Below are positions 27,033 to 40,236 of a stretch of DNA of 64,000 nt, one piece after another. The stretch comes from Silurus meridionalis (taxonomy: Eukaryota; Chordata; Actinopteri; Siluriformes; Siluridae): assembly GCF_014805685.1 (NCBI RefSeq), contig NC_060906.1, positions 7,160,060-7,224,059 of the forward strand, in the 5' to 3' direction. The position numbers and the translations under genes were made by a program. The notes under the pieces are model-generated. The model was not told where the DNA came from and made no database searches. It saw only the letters and a program-made list of their open reading frames with translations. How positions within the stretch are numbered: the stretch's first letter is position 1; every line of letters starts with the position of its first letter.

Positions 27033-27107
27033 TAACCATATTTTTTACGGTAGATTTCTGGCAACCACAGCTGCAAGTGTTTTACAGGATTTTTTTTTGA
27101 CAGTGCA
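27033..27107 (-). mobile_element. Isolated terminus of the ACTGTAAAA element
   Basis: TTTTTTACGGTAGATTTCTG, GCAACCACAGCTGC and TTTTTGACAGTGC form the reverse complement of the first 80 bp of the element at 10839. It has the same orientation as the 20335-21825 copy and may be its detached end. Confidence 0.6.
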
Positions 27108-27115
27108 TTTCTAAG

Positions 27116-27770
27116 CAGTGTTGGGCAGTAACGCGTTACTGTAACGCAGTTACTTTCGACAGTAACTAATACTGTAATGCATTACTTTTTTAAATAAAGT
27201 AACTCCGTTACCTTTACCGTATGGTGCGTTGCCGTTACTTCTATAAAATGAAAAATGATAAACAGCAACTCCATTCTATCGAAGCACCTCCAGAAACTCC
27301 ACGCCTCGACGAAGCTAGAAGCTAACCGTGTTATGTTGTACATTGTTGATAGTTTTCATAATTAAGCTGTGAAAGGAAAATTTTTAAGGGGTCAACACAG
27401 AAGCTTTTATGATGCAGAAGCCACTTTAGATTTTTGATATATTATTCAGCTTTTTTTGTCATTAATTTCAGAAATCCTTGTGATATATTTAGTATGTGCT
27501 GGTCTGACTTAATTAAAATAGTGTTTAAAAATGACTTTGAGTTTAAGTCAGTTTTGTGTTTTTAAAAGGGCATTAATGTGAACATTAAAGAACGTTCTTT
27601 AAAAAAGTAACAAAAAAGTTACTTTTAACAGTAACGCATTACTTTTTAGTGTAAGTAATTGAGTTGACTTTTTTAATGAAGTAACTAGTAACTGTAACTA
27701 GTTACTATTTCTTAGTAACTAGTTACTATTTGTTACTAGTTACTATTTCTTAGTAACTAGCACAACACTG
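27116..27770. mobile_element. hAT-type MITE with CAGTGTTGGGCAGTAACG ends
   Basis: The left end CAGTGTTGGGCAGTAACGCG mirrors the right end AGTAACTAGCACAACACTG. Flanking 8-mers TTTCTAAG and TTTTTAAG match at seven of eight positions. The subterminal regions are dense in short GTTACT/AGTAAC motifs, typical of hAT transposase binding sites. About 655 bp, no ORF. Confidence 0.85.
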
Positions 27771-27884
27771 TTTTTAAGATTTAACAATATTTCTCATACG
27801 AAAGAAGGCTATTCTGGTCATTTTATTTATCTGCACTTCGAAGGAAAGACTCAATAATCACACCAAGGTCCAAACAACCTATAC

Positions 27885-28136
27885 CTACATCGGGCAGCTG
27901 TTCAGGGGTAAAATGTCTGAGCAAATGATTGAGAAAACACAGATAATGTAGGAAACAGCAGACACTTGTACAAAATCGATTAAATGACGTACAAAAGCAT
28001 TCGCAATTTGATCAAAGCAACAAGAAATGTTCTTATGATGAGCACAAGTGACTAAATTATGTGGAGGTTGAACAAGTAGTTTTGAGAATTTCATTTCTGA
28101 TCTGAGAAAGGCTCTATATTAACTGAGAAAAACTGT
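27885..28136. mobile_element. Terminus fragment of the CAGTTTTTCTCA DNA transposon
   Basis: 28064-28135 is nearly the same sequence as 6019-6095 (GGTTGAACAAGTAGTTTTGA, AACTGAGAAAAACTGTAAA). The sequence just left, including a GATCAAAGCAACAAGAAATG stretch, is likely internal. No left terminus was found. Confidence 0.5.
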
Positions 28137-28210
28137 AAATAATCTTTATTCTTCATTTTTGATTTATTTTACTCACAAACCAGAAGGCTGTAACAAAAAG
28201 CAGTAGTGAA

Positions 28211-28393
28211 CTAATAACCAGGTAAAGTTCTTGTACAGATTGCCTTTAGGGTAATGTGTGCTGACATGTGTGGGCATTCAAGGCACTGACCAGTCTGACA
28301 GGTTGCCCATCTGCCACTGCAGGCAAGACAGACACACTTGTCAAAGTATATAATGCTTAGAGATGTTTGCTCACAGTCAGGGTCCATGAGGAT
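28211..28393 (-). CDS. Possible terminal exon of an unidentified Cys-rich protein
   Basis: On the minus strand a good acceptor (polypyrimidine tract then TTCCTAG) precedes 60 open codons and TAG. The reading has seven Cys in its middle, as KCVCLACSGRWATCQTGQC followed by LECPH. The spacing C-x-C-x2-C-x6-C-x4-C-x2-C resembles a metal-binding or disulphide-rich module. I do not recognise the family. It lies 5.2 kb beyond the cnih3 stop on the same strand and next to transposon termini, so it may be a host exon, a domesticated or decayed transposase tail, or chance. Confidence 0.3.
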   Translation of the reverse strand: MLMDPDCEQTSLSIIYFDKCVCLACSGRWATCQTGQCLECPHMSAHITLKAICTRTLPGY

Positions 28394-29409
28394 CTAGGAA
28401 AAAAGATAAAGGACATATAAAAATCTAATATATAAAATGCAATGAAATGTGAGTTTCTAACTACTAACTTTTAAATATCTTCTGAATAGTCACTGATGTA
28501 TTCAGCCTTGGTATTCGCTTGTCTTATTCTCTAGATTAATCCTGATGTATTTACTGGTTTTGACTTTGCCCTGTTTATTTCATGAAATATTATCCTTTTT
28601 ATGCTGTCTCAGTTTTATCGTTACCTCCTGAGCTGTTTTGCATCAGCTGATATTAAAATAAAACCTAGGTCTGCACTGTACTACTGTATTATGTACCATT
28701 CAATTAGACATCAAAAGGCCTGCAACATACGCATTCGTGATATTCACTGACACAAACACTATCTACAGTAGAACTAAAGGTATACAGACTTGGAAAGTGC
28801 CTCTGGGTTCTCCACCTTAGACAGCCTGGTGCTAACACTGATCAGAGAATTTGCGTAAAAAAGAATTTGTGATTCTTAGTCCAAGGACATCTTTAATGAA
28901 CCTGAATTACTGATATGATGTGGAGGGAGAGAGGGTGGAGCTGGCTAAGCTATATTGTGGTGCTAATCTGTTTGTCAGATGAAAAACTAACAAAAATGAA
29001 TACTGTTTAAAAAAATAATAACAAACAATGTCAGAGTACAGTAGCACAATTAGTTTGTTAGTTTATGGGGGACACTGGAAGGAGGTGAGAGACATTGCTA
29101 TAGACTCCAGCTTCAGGAGATGATGATCCTGTCCTAAGTTTCAGGATCATCTGATCATTCTCTGATCATGTCAATCAGACAACAGAAGCAGAAAAACAGA
29201 TGGTGTAAAGGTCAAGTCAATGTCAAGGCTCTGGTCTAAACTTGGGCAAGCTTAGGAGAATGAGTAGAACATAGACAAATATGACAGTTTGAGACATTAA
29301 TTGATATAAAGGTGGGATAATACTGTTTTTAAATTATATTGTCAAAACACAAGAAACACTGAAAAACCCTGTAGACTAGAAAACAAAGAAACTTAGATGT
29401 TACAGTATA
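28394..29409. other. No gene recognised
   Basis: Upstream (minus sense) of the possible Cys-rich exon. I could not find a convincing preceding exon. Confidence 0.4.
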
Positions 29410-30350
29410 CAGTGGAACCCGGTTATGTCGATGTCCTAGGGGGTCGTCAAAAAGCATCGAGGTAGGCGATGATCGAGATAAACGAAAATCAAAATGGCGG
29501 CAGTATATTAACGTGCTTGAAATTTCTTTATGTACATGATGTGCGTTAATAAATGAGAATGTGCATGCACGGGTTTTTGAAGTTTTTTTTTTTCACAACA
29601 GCGTTGCCGCGATTTGTTTGATGAAGGCATGCTATAAAAATACATACAGTACATGTTTATCTGTCAGGAATCCACCTGCCACGCCCCCTTCGGCCCCCTT
29701 CGGCGTGTCAGGTGCTTTCTCGGCCGCTTTCTCTGAAGCTCCCGCGGCTTCAATCGCGCACATATGGTGCTCGTTTAGCATCATCACCAGCTCCTATTTA
29801 AACTTCCACACTCTCACTGTCCGTTATTGTTGGTATATGTTGGTTCACGGCGGTCGTTGTTATCGCTTATGTGTATCCCGGTAGGTGCCTTCCCACCTGC
29901 ACTCTCTCAACGGCTGCGCTTTTCTTCCCAAAGCGCACCGCGGATTCCCCCACGATCCTGCCGTTGTTCATTCTATGCTTTTGCTGCTCATCACACGTTC
30001 CGCGCCGCCAAGCGCGGCTTTCATCGCATAACATTTAACAACAAAAGGCATATGTGCACTAACTAACAGCAGAGATTCACCAGTATACAATACAACACTT
30101 GTAGCAGCTGTAAGACTTGATTTTTCCGCCACTTCCGCAAGTTCTTCTGCGGCTGCACCGAGATAACCGACGTTAAATGGCAAATTTTTCCCCCCTTGTG
30201 CTCGAGATATTAGGGTTCGGCGACATAAAAAAGTCGACATAACTGATAAAAAATGCTAAGACAAAGCGAGAATTTGGCGGTTCCACTTCAAAAACGTCGA
30301 CTTAATAGGGTTGTCGAGATAACCGAGGTCAAGATAACCGGGTTCCACTG
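29410..30350. mobile_element. TA-flanked pogo/Tigger-like non-autonomous element
   Basis: Mirror ends CAGTGGAACCCGGTTAT (29410) and ATAACCGGGTTCCACTG (30350) are each flanked by TA. Subterminal repeats of GTCGA-GATAA type occur at both sides. The middle (29670-30190) is GC- and CpG-rich. No transposase motif was recognised, so the superfamily call rests on TA targeting and the terminus. Confidence 0.78.
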
Positions 30351-30699
30351 TACTATATATTTACGTATATATACTATAACACTGTGCATCTCCATAACTG
30401 AGGCTGATGTGATTCGCATCTTGATGCATATCAAATGATATGGTACCTTAAAGGTACATATGAAGCGGATACTAAAGTGATCAGGTACGATTCACCTCTA
30501 TTACTATGCAGTTCGATTAGATTTCGATTTAATTCAACACAATGTGAATTGACATTGACACAGTGTGCAGTACAATGAAATGGAAAAAAATTATGCTCTG
30601 CAATTCAATATGGTGCAGATATTTCACTTTTATTTCTTTGTTTCAGACAGACAGCAAATCATCAATTTACTTAAGTGCCTTCTGAATTTAAATGCATGG

Positions 30700-30955
30700 C
30701 CGTTTCAGACGCATGTTGTCTTTGCACTGTTTGCACCAGGTTGCACTACACGACATGCACTTTATGTGGCGAGGACACTTACTAGTCCTTATCCCTGTGT
30801 TTTGTGTTTCGGTGATTGTTGTCTTATGTTGATTTATGTAGCATCAGGGTACTGGAGGAACGTTGTTTTATTTCACTGTGTACTGCATCAGCTATATATG
30901 GTTGAAATGACAATAAAAGCTTCTTGATTCTTGACTTGACTTGACTAAAGCAAAA
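30700..30955 (+). mobile_element. LINE 3' tail (same family as 23165-25990)
   Basis: Reads TTTGCACCAGGTTGCACTAC, GTAGCATCAGGGTACTGGAG and ends GACAATAAAAGCTTCTTGAT then repeated TTGACTTGACT. 5'-truncated copy. Confidence 0.75.
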
Positions 30956-30972
30956 AAAAAAGATAAAATAAT

Positions 30973-31080
<108 letters not shown>

Positions 31081-31969
31081 ATTTAAAAGCATGAATCAGG
31101 CTCAAGATTCCATTTCTTGATTTTAAAATAGTATATCTTTTTATTGAATATACAAATATACCACCCAATATCATACAGACACAAACATACAAAGATATAA
31201 AATGGCTGGTCATTATGCATGATGTCTAACTCCACAAGGCAATGACAGCTGGATCACAAACTACCAAAATAAACTAAATTGTCATTGCACACGTATCAAC
31301 CAACATCAGAAACAATATACTTTTCATAAAAAATATATTAGTTAAGTGGTAAAAGAAATATTTTTGTTGTGTTTCTATCACTCAAAAAGTTACAAGAAGA
31401 ATCCTACACTCCTGGGCTTTTTAAAGGAGCAGAAACAAATAGTGTGGTGATGTTTAAAAAAAAAAAAAGGTATAGATAGATAAACAGGCAAATTTCAAAC
31501 AACCAACATAAAAACTTGTTATCTAGCCATCTAAGTATTTAATGTAATAATGGAACAGTGACTGGATATTTTTTAGATTAAACAAAATTCACTGTAAATT
31601 AATTATTTATTATTAATCGCTTCGTATCTAAATTGTGGCATGATTATTTCTATGCATTGTTGTTAGGGGCAAAATGTATCTAACAATATATCTGACAATG
31701 TTTTTCAACTGCAAGGAAATGAAGCTGTTCCAGACATTAATATTTCACCCGACTTTTGGAAATAGAAAATAATTGTTGCATGGATCTTTCTAATAGAAAA
31801 AAAGATTAAATCAAATAATCAACATGGAATCAATATGATACCAGTTAACCATTGATGTAGCTTATGTAGCTTCACAATATGGCCAAAAGTATTGGGACAC
31901 CCACCCTTTTAAGCCATTTGTGTTTCTTCAAAAAGGTACTACAGTTGGAGGCACACAATTGTTTAGAAT

Positions 31970-32275
31970 AGGCATTTCAAGCTCATGTCCTTAAAAAACA
32001 GATTGTACCCTGCATGCAGTCTAATTAGAGCAAATCAGATAGATACGTTTGCAGAAGCATCAAATAAAATAGTTTACCTGCATACCATTGTGTGTGTGTT
32101 TGTGTGAGTGTGTTGCAGCTATTTCAGAAAGCCATCATAGAAGTAGAAGGTGTCTACAGGAGTCTTGTGGCCTATTTGCTAATTGATTTGTTTTTAAATA
32201 CACACATCCTGTGTCTGTGTGTATCAACTTCCAGTGTGTTTTATTTAGGTCAGAACAGGACAGCTGTGTGTCTCA
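31970..32275 (+). repeat. Unclassified interspersed repeat, copy 2
   Basis: Matches 17818-18145 with small indels (GCAGTCTAATTAGAGCAAAT, CTTGTGGCCTATTTGCTAAT, CAGAACAGGACAGC). Followed immediately by the GA/GACA/GATA array. Confidence 0.55.
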
Positions 32276-32452
<177 letters not shown>

Positions 32453-32660
32453 GTTCATTTGTTCATTATTACTGGAGTATGTGGTTCTGACTTTGCTAAC
32501 ACCCTTGTGGCTGAATGAATCTAACACAAATATTAAGCAAACTCCATAGTCTAGTGGAACAGCTTCCCAGAAGAGTGGAGGCTACTGTTAAATCAGATGT
32601 TCAAAAAAGCACATACCTACACTAAAATCTTATGCTCAGGTGTCCACAAACCTTCGTTTT

Positions 32661-33629
32661 AGGACATTTTTAGGCATTTTAATACTATTTTTGAAAAATA
32701 TAAATGTTATTTAATTCTCTGCATTTTATCTAACCCTGAAAAAAGTGACATTTAGGCTACTGTATCAAGTGTATTTAAAGTGGGACCATGACATCAGACA
32801 CTAGTGATCTAAAACTCACTTATTGCAAGTGACTTTGCAGCATTAACTCATTAAAAATAAATGTTCCCACTGGCACTTTTCATATCTGTTCTTTTCTCTT
32901 GCTCTCGGCCCTTGGACCTGGTTACCTGGACATCTGGAGACTTGACACCTCTCAACACTTTTCTAAAAAAAGTTTAAACATTTGGACGTGTTCTTTGCGG
33001 ACAGAGGCAGCCATCAGCACTTTTTCTTTGCCTTTACATTATGTTTTAATCATTTTCTTTCATTAAGAAAAAAACTTGGTTATCACTCTCATGGAAAAAA
33101 TACTGGAAGACTGTAGTAGGTGTAATTCTCTACTCTTAGTAGTATATACATAATAATAATGTAGCAGTAATAAAGTATTATGTATTCCCAATATATGTAA
33201 ATATCAATAATTTTACACATTTTTCACACTGATCATTTTTAACAGAATACAGAATTACATAAAACAGCAGATCATTACACCTATGCTGTGATATACACAT
33301 TGTACAAAAAAAAATCACCATTTGTTTTGGCTTGCAAAAGTTTTCCATAACAACTATATTTAGATTGGAGATCAAGGATATGTGATCTATGGGAATCAGT
33401 CTGGGGAATGTTAAGTACATGTGTGCTAAATTATCAAATGGCAAGTGCCTCATACTTCACAGCCCAAAGGCTTACCGAGTTGATGGCTTCATAGCTACAG
33501 CCATAGCCTTCAGTCTTCAGGTGCCAAACAAATGTGTGTTAAAAGTGATCCAGTGATTTGTTTAATGCTACAGGTTTGAGAAGAAACAGTCTCCAATACC
33601 CAGCGTTTTCCTCTGTGTCGAAACATCTG
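32661..33629 (-). other. Probable cnih3 3' UTR / downstream sequence
   Basis: AT-rich sequence immediately after the cnih3 stop codon. No coding potential or known repeat was recognised. No strong AATAAA-type signal is obvious on the minus strand before 31143-31138, where AATAAA occurs, so the 3' UTR may be long. The polyadenylation site is unresolved. Confidence 0.35.
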
Positions 33630-33657
33630 TTATGAGGTCACCAAATTGTAGATCAAA
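33630..33657 (-). CDS. cnih3: cnih3 exon 6 (C-terminus and stop)
   Basis: After a TTGTCTTCCAG acceptor, one nucleotide completes Cys (TG+T), then LIYNLVTS and TAA. Together with exon 5 the end reads [13 protein letters not shown], matching the family pattern YYLYC-IYTLVS-. The exon is only 28 coding nt and was found by looking for the conserved C-terminus. Confidence 0.88.
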
Positions 33658-36600
33658 CTGGAAGACAAGGACGGAGATTCAATTCAGATTGTGCATATGA
33701 ACACAATTGATGAAATCACAAATAAAAGCAGAAATAATAATAATATAGAAAAAAAATCTAATCCATTTGCACACGTGTCTATTAACCTCAACATATGTAG
33801 GATGGCATCACATGACCTACAAAAGAATAGCAAATGACAGTTTGAAACAGACTTCTTGGGGCAGAGCTGAAGTCGTTCAAAAGTAGAAAAAACCTTCATC
33901 AGTGAGAAGCAAAGGAGACCCAGACTGAGGTCTGCAAAAGTATTTGTCGTTGAAGACATCTGGTCATTTAATGGTTAATTCAAAACCGGGGGGAGGGCTA
34001 CAAGCCACAGTGTCTCGCACCCACTGTGATATTTGGTGAGTGATGATCTGGGGTGCTTTATCAAGGCTAGAATGGGACACATTCACCTTTGTGAAGGGCA
34101 TTTACAACATTGTCTTGGAAGAAAATATGTTTCCATCTGCTCTGACAATGAGACCATCTCTGAGAACTGGGTTTTCCAGCACAATTTGCTGTTTGCCACA
34201 CATTCAGGTCATTTAGACATTTCAACATTTTAGACATATCTAGATCCATATAAATAATAATAAATAACAATCTATCCAAAGCGTCTTACATTTAACACCT
34301 GGGCAGCTTTTTGTGGTTTAAATTTAAACTCAGATTGATATTCAGAATGACATTCAGATCCAATGTCCAATGTCTTAACCATTAATCTACACCTCCAGGT
34401 CAATCAAACTGTGGATGGAGGACAACCAGATGGCCAGCCCAATGTCCAGACCTGAATGCCACTGAAAACCTCTGGAATGTGATTGAGAAGAATATGGATA
34501 TTCACAAGCCATCAAATAAGCCAAGCTGTGACAGGAGTGTCAGAAAATACCCCAAACAGCAAAGTGAAAGACTGGTAAAGAGCAAAAAAGCTGCAATTAA
34601 AAAAAATATTCCACCAAATATTGATTCCTTCATTAGTATTTCTTCCTTCTTAGTATTGTTTTGTAAACTTTAATATGAACTTGTTTTCTTTAAAGTCTGA
34701 AAACACTGCATCTTTTTTTGTTATTTTGGCCATTTGCCATTTTCTGCAACTAAATGCATTTGCATTTTATATGACAGTATGTTCACTTGAAACTTGAAGA
34801 AATGTTGTCAGTAGTTTATAGAATAAAACAAAAATGTTTATCTTGCTCAAATGCATAACTATAAATACCAGAGAAACAGCTTATTTTGCAAAGGTCACAA
34901 TAGTATAGAAGGTCTCTATTATTTCTCTGCTCCACCATTACAATTTCTTTTCACTAGAACTAGGAAACATTGCTGTTGGTTGAAGTTGAGAAAAGAATAG
35001 CTCAAATGTCCTACATAGAGCCTGGAACTCCTTAGCATCAGTGTCTAATCTCAATAATGCTCTTCCTAGTGAACGATCGTCATGTCCCAAAATCTAAGGG
35101 AAAGCTTTTCCAAAAGTCACTGTATCACTGTAAATGAAGTCAATGACACTTACCAGTAGAGATAATAAAAGAAGGACAGCACAAAGAAGGACATCTTGCA
35201 CCAAGCCTCCTTCTGACAGAACTTGAGTGTATCATCGTTCATGACACTTGCAGGGTCATAAAGCAGCTCCTTGGTGTCTGTGGGGCTATGAAAGTACCTG
35301 CCGAAAACGGGAAAGAACATAGAATGGGTAGTGCGCAACATCACATAATTTCCCTTTTCTTTTAAATCAGGATTTCTCAATTCACAGCACAGGCTTGTAA
35401 ATGTGCAGGTCAGGGTTTTAAATGTAATAAACCTTCTGGTGTCACCCAGCTGGAATCATTGTTAGCCCAAATTTAATGTAATCTAACACCTGGGTGTTGC
35501 AATTAAAATAATATAAGGGGTTGTAACACCCTGGTGCTGTTGGCGAATCTTTTGAACCAGAGGATTTAAATCACAAAGTAAGAAAAAGACCAGCAGCATA
35601 AGATATATACCACTTCCATTTTGCATGATTCTTGTGTCTCAAACCTGTATTTTTATAATTGTACAAAATGTTATAATTGTATAAAATTGAATAATCAGAA
35701 CAAATTGTATAAGTGTATAAATAATCTGCACAAAAAAACTTGACCTACAAATAGATGCAGCAGATTTTTTTTTGTTCCAGCAAGGACTCCTAGAAATAAA
35801 CTGTCTAATGTGGGAACCACAGGGAAGGAATGGTTCCACACCATGCTGGAATATCTCAAAGAAATGCACCCCTGGGAGAATTTTTAAGGGGAGGTGCTTT
35901 TGAGAAAGCTGAGACTGTGTACCAGATCTGCCCCACTGATGAGGTTGGCCATTAAAATTGTTGTGGCGCCACCCTGCAGAGGACACGCTGGTCTTGGAAT
36001 GGCCTTCACTCTGACTTCTTTCCTCACATTCCCTTTCAAACATCAATCTGACTCCATTATCAGCTGAGGGTGTTTCTAAGACTCCTTTTGTTGCACAGTG
36101 TTCCTTGTTTCAAGTCATGACTCCTACCTGCTACATTAAGGGTATCACTCCAAGATACCCTTGTTAGCATATCAGCAAAGCCATGTATATGGGGTTTGGG
36201 GTTTCTGTCTTGTTCCATGCTTCTTGCTTTGTATTAACAGTTCTTATGCTCACTGTTTTGTATGTTCTTTCTACTTTGTTTTGAATAATCTGCACTTGTA
36301 CATGCAACAGTAAAGATACAAAAACCCGACCTGACTACACAAGCACTTAATTATGCACAATTTGTTTTTCAACCAACCAAATAAATCTGAAACTCAAAAT
36401 CCTGTCCACAGAGATGCTTTGCCCTCAGTCCTTCCTTGCCAGCCAATCTAGTTCACCTCATTTTCCTTTTTTTTTGCAGAGTAACTAGCACTAAAATGCA
36501 GGAGTTCACCCACTTATCACAAGGCGGACTTTCAGAATAGTGTCAAGAAGGCTGACACAAAAACACAGGCACAGGAAGACAAACAAATGGCTAGGCCATA

Positions 36601-39600
36601 AACCTAGACAGGGCATAAAGTAGACAAATGAGGTTCCCTTTCAATAACTCGAGCTGCGTCGAACCGCTTTGGGAACGCGCCCGAGTGTTCACGCTCTGAA
36701 ATAATGTGTGTAATCAGTCAAAAATTGGACGCTGGTCTATGGTTGGTTGGACGGTCTATGGCTGCCCTGGTGTCCACAGAAATGCACCTGTGGCTCACTC
36801 CTTCAGAGATGTCTGATAAAGACAGGGCCATACTGCTGGACCCCTTCTGGCCTCTTTCGCGACTCCGTAAGTTTGGTGGTCGAAAGGTTTATGGAGAATA
36901 AGAAACAGGTGACAGCATTCCAGCGGTACCTCCCATGGTCAGCGGGCACTGCCCCAACCGCAACCCTTTACCTCCCACTTTGAGGTGCAAAGACGCAGCG
37001 TCACGACTCGCTCTCCCCCTGTTAGGGGTTCCTGCGCGGCGCTCGGCCTCGACTTAAAAAGTCCTGACACAAAATTTTCTGGGGATCCAGCCGCATCACT
37101 CTATCTGGTGCCCACCCTGTCCCGACCCCCACAGGGGCCTGGTCCGTTAACCCTGCCACCCTCGGTGCTTCAGAGCACGGCCAGCTTCAGCAAGCTCTCT
37201 TCTTGGTCTCCACCATTGTTGTGGTCCAGTAGGTCTCGCCACCTCTAGAGGGACCATCCTCATTAGGGTAGAGAACTGTAAAGAAGTACTGCAGGGTACT
37301 TTGGGAGCCGCTGATACCCTCATGGCAATAATTTCTTTATATACATTTGTTATATGAACATTAACTGCTGTAGTCTGATGTCTAAAGTTGTGTTTAATTC
37401 ATGTGCATAGCACCTGAGCCCCTGTTGACTGTAAATATATGGATTTACACAGCCTTTCCTAGTATACAGCCTGATAAGAAAGTTCTGGAATGTTCATTTT
37501 GTAAAAACTAACCTGTGATCATATTTATTGTGTGAAAGCATCAGAGGCTTTATAAATGAATTCAAGTAGGTCGGTTCAGGTGTTTACCTCCATGTGTTGT
37601 AGAAAAGGAGAGGGATGTTGAGGCCCACAGTTAGCCACTCTTGTGCACACATAAACATGATACAGAAGAGACCATGGATTGAATATTCTGGAAGCACCAG
37701 CTGGTAAAAAGACAGACAAACAGTAAGCATTATCATTACTGTTATTTTTTTATTTATGGTAAACCAGTATAATCTCTCAAATACTTCAGTTATAGCAGCT
37801 TTATCCCCACACTTGTCTAGTTACAGTGAAGTAATCTTAGCATGCTTAACGTATGTGAAATATATGGTTTCTTAGAAACCACCTCAGATTCTAGCAAAAA
37901 CCTTAAAGGGGTTTTTAACTTAATGTAACTGTACAAGGAAAAAAAAAAAGAATATTCCCTGTACGTACATCTTATTTTTTTTAAAAAGATATAGAGATAG
38001 ACAGGCTGAATATTTTCTGTTTATGCCGTTGTTTTACTCATGACTCACGATGAGGTGCTGGCGTGCCAGGTTGAGGCTGAAGGTTGAATAAACTGATGGA
38101 TTCGGCAACATCATATGCTCAGACCAGACCTGTATTTTATACAAGGCCTTCATATTGATGCTTATTGTGAAGATCTGCAATTTTCTCGGGTGGCTTATAT
38201 TCAAGCACACACATGGATATCGGTAGTGCTAATCACACATGCTACACAATTCTGTAGCATGAAAACTATGGCTGATGACAGTCTGACCTCTCTGCATAGA
38301 TTTAAGCATGTTAAGCATACTGAGGCTATATGGAAAGAAATGATTTAGCCAGGCTTCCCAAAATTGTGACTCCATATGTTTTTGTATTTAATTTTTTTTG
38401 GAAAAGTGTCTATAAGATCAGATTTTTGTTATTGTTTAGAACTGCAAATTTCATTGGCTTTTTTTCTTTCAAAAGCAACAGTTTTGGAGTCATAAAAACC
38501 TGCAGATCCTCAATATTACTCTGCCTCCTATGTTTCTATCGGTTTCCAAATTGAGTGATTAGAGATATTTCATAGAGCACCAGTCTCATCCCAAACTTAC
38601 TTCTAAAACCATAAAAAAAAATAATAATAATAATTGCACTCACACAAAGAATTTAGTCATAGATGGATAAACAGTTTGTAAACAGTAAGCTTGTTTAGTG
38701 TGTTCAATGCAATGCTAGAGCAGGATCTCCCACTTCCTTTTAGCCTCTAATTGGTCAAAAGGTTAGCTCTCTTGATAAAGGGCCTGCTGGGACAAGTGCT
38801 GAAGGAGATCTAAAGATCTGAAGGAGTTCTTCTGTATACCTTCTTTGTTACATGGCATATGAATTTAACTATGCCTTTCTAACTTAACTTAACTGTTTAA
38901 CTGTATACCAGATGCCTGGATGCCAGACATAGCAGGTAGGGTCTTAAAGAAAGATAGGATTTCTAAGATAGTTGTTCATGTAGAAGCTCACTATAAAGGT
39001 TTGTTAGTTACATTGCAGAGGTTTGTAATGTCTGATGCTGAAATGTGCTCTGGTATATTACAGAACTGTGTGTTCTGTGTGTAATTCCAATTGTGATGTA
39101 GCTTACAGAAGGATATTCTGAGGAATATCTAGGTGGTGCTTGAAAGATAATATGGGCTTTACAAATAAGTGGAGGATTAAGTCTTGCATTTGAGGGTTCA
39201 AAAGTATTTATCCCACTCAGAAAGTGCTGCTCTGATTTCTTGTGGTACAATTCAGAGTATTGCAATAGGGTTAGTTATTTGGTGACAATCCAGAGCTGAG
39301 GTCAGGCAAACTAAACTGATCGCTTGTTTACCAGAATGAGACTGTGTTTGCTTCCTGAGCTATAGAAAAATGAAGAAACTACACATTTTAACAACTCCAT
39401 CATATTGTGACTGAAAATAGTACTAATCAGTGACTGAAATTGTTTTGTTTAATAGAAACCTGGATTCAACCAAACGAGTATGCAACATTTAAATGAAGCT
39501 AGCTTTCTCTAATACAGCTATTGCATTCCCCAGCATGGTGTTGGGGTTGCAGTTATTTATAATGATATTCCATGTGGTTAAACAAAAACCCAAACATAAA

Positions 39601-40165
39601 GAGTTTTATTCATAATTTTAATCATTCTAGTCTCATTTATGCTTTAGGCCTTTTCTGTTACATGCCTTGCCACTGAGTTCAACGAGTCACATGCAAGAGC
39701 CATAGGAACTGGTACCTTTGATAGACTTTTGAACACACATTTCTATTTTTTCTTGTTCAATGTCAACAGGCTTTTAATTTTGAATATATGCAGATTTTTT
39801 AACCCAATGTGCGTAATTAAGGAATTTAGACTACAGATAGTTCAACTTCTACATGAAGTTTATGGTACTAGTTCCTCTCCACTGATGGGCTGGATTTAGA
39901 AATGGATACATTTTCCTCTGCAAAAACTTTAAGCCAAATCCATATCTAAGCACTGAAAACCTGTATCTAAATATCAATCGTTAACTGACTCGTCATCATC
40001 ATCATCATCCAAAACTCTCTACCTCTTCAAAATTGAGAACCATGAAGGGCTTTTCAAGTGCACTTTCCTCTCACTATCTGAAATTACAGGGATGTGAATA
40101 AGTGGCACTTCATGCCTCATTTATCTAATAAGTGACTACTCACCTACTGATACTCACCCTCTTTA

Positions 40166-40236
<71 letters not shown>

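Noticed and set aside
29561..30240. GC-rich region with several overlapping ORFs that could be a CpG-island gene
   Set aside because: It lies wholly inside TA-flanked inverted ends (29410-30350), so it is the interior of a DNA transposon; no known protein motif.
35639..36046. 135-codon open frame on the minus strand in cnih3 intron 4
   Set aside because: No recognisable motif, low-complexity Ile/Thr/Phe end, and it lies in intron sequence; likely chance.
36704..37330. A GC-rich host exon
   Set aside because: The [10 protein letters not shown] and LFRDSV-type blocks and adjoining terminal-repeat-like sequence fit a DIRS-like gag better, and no splice sites frame it.
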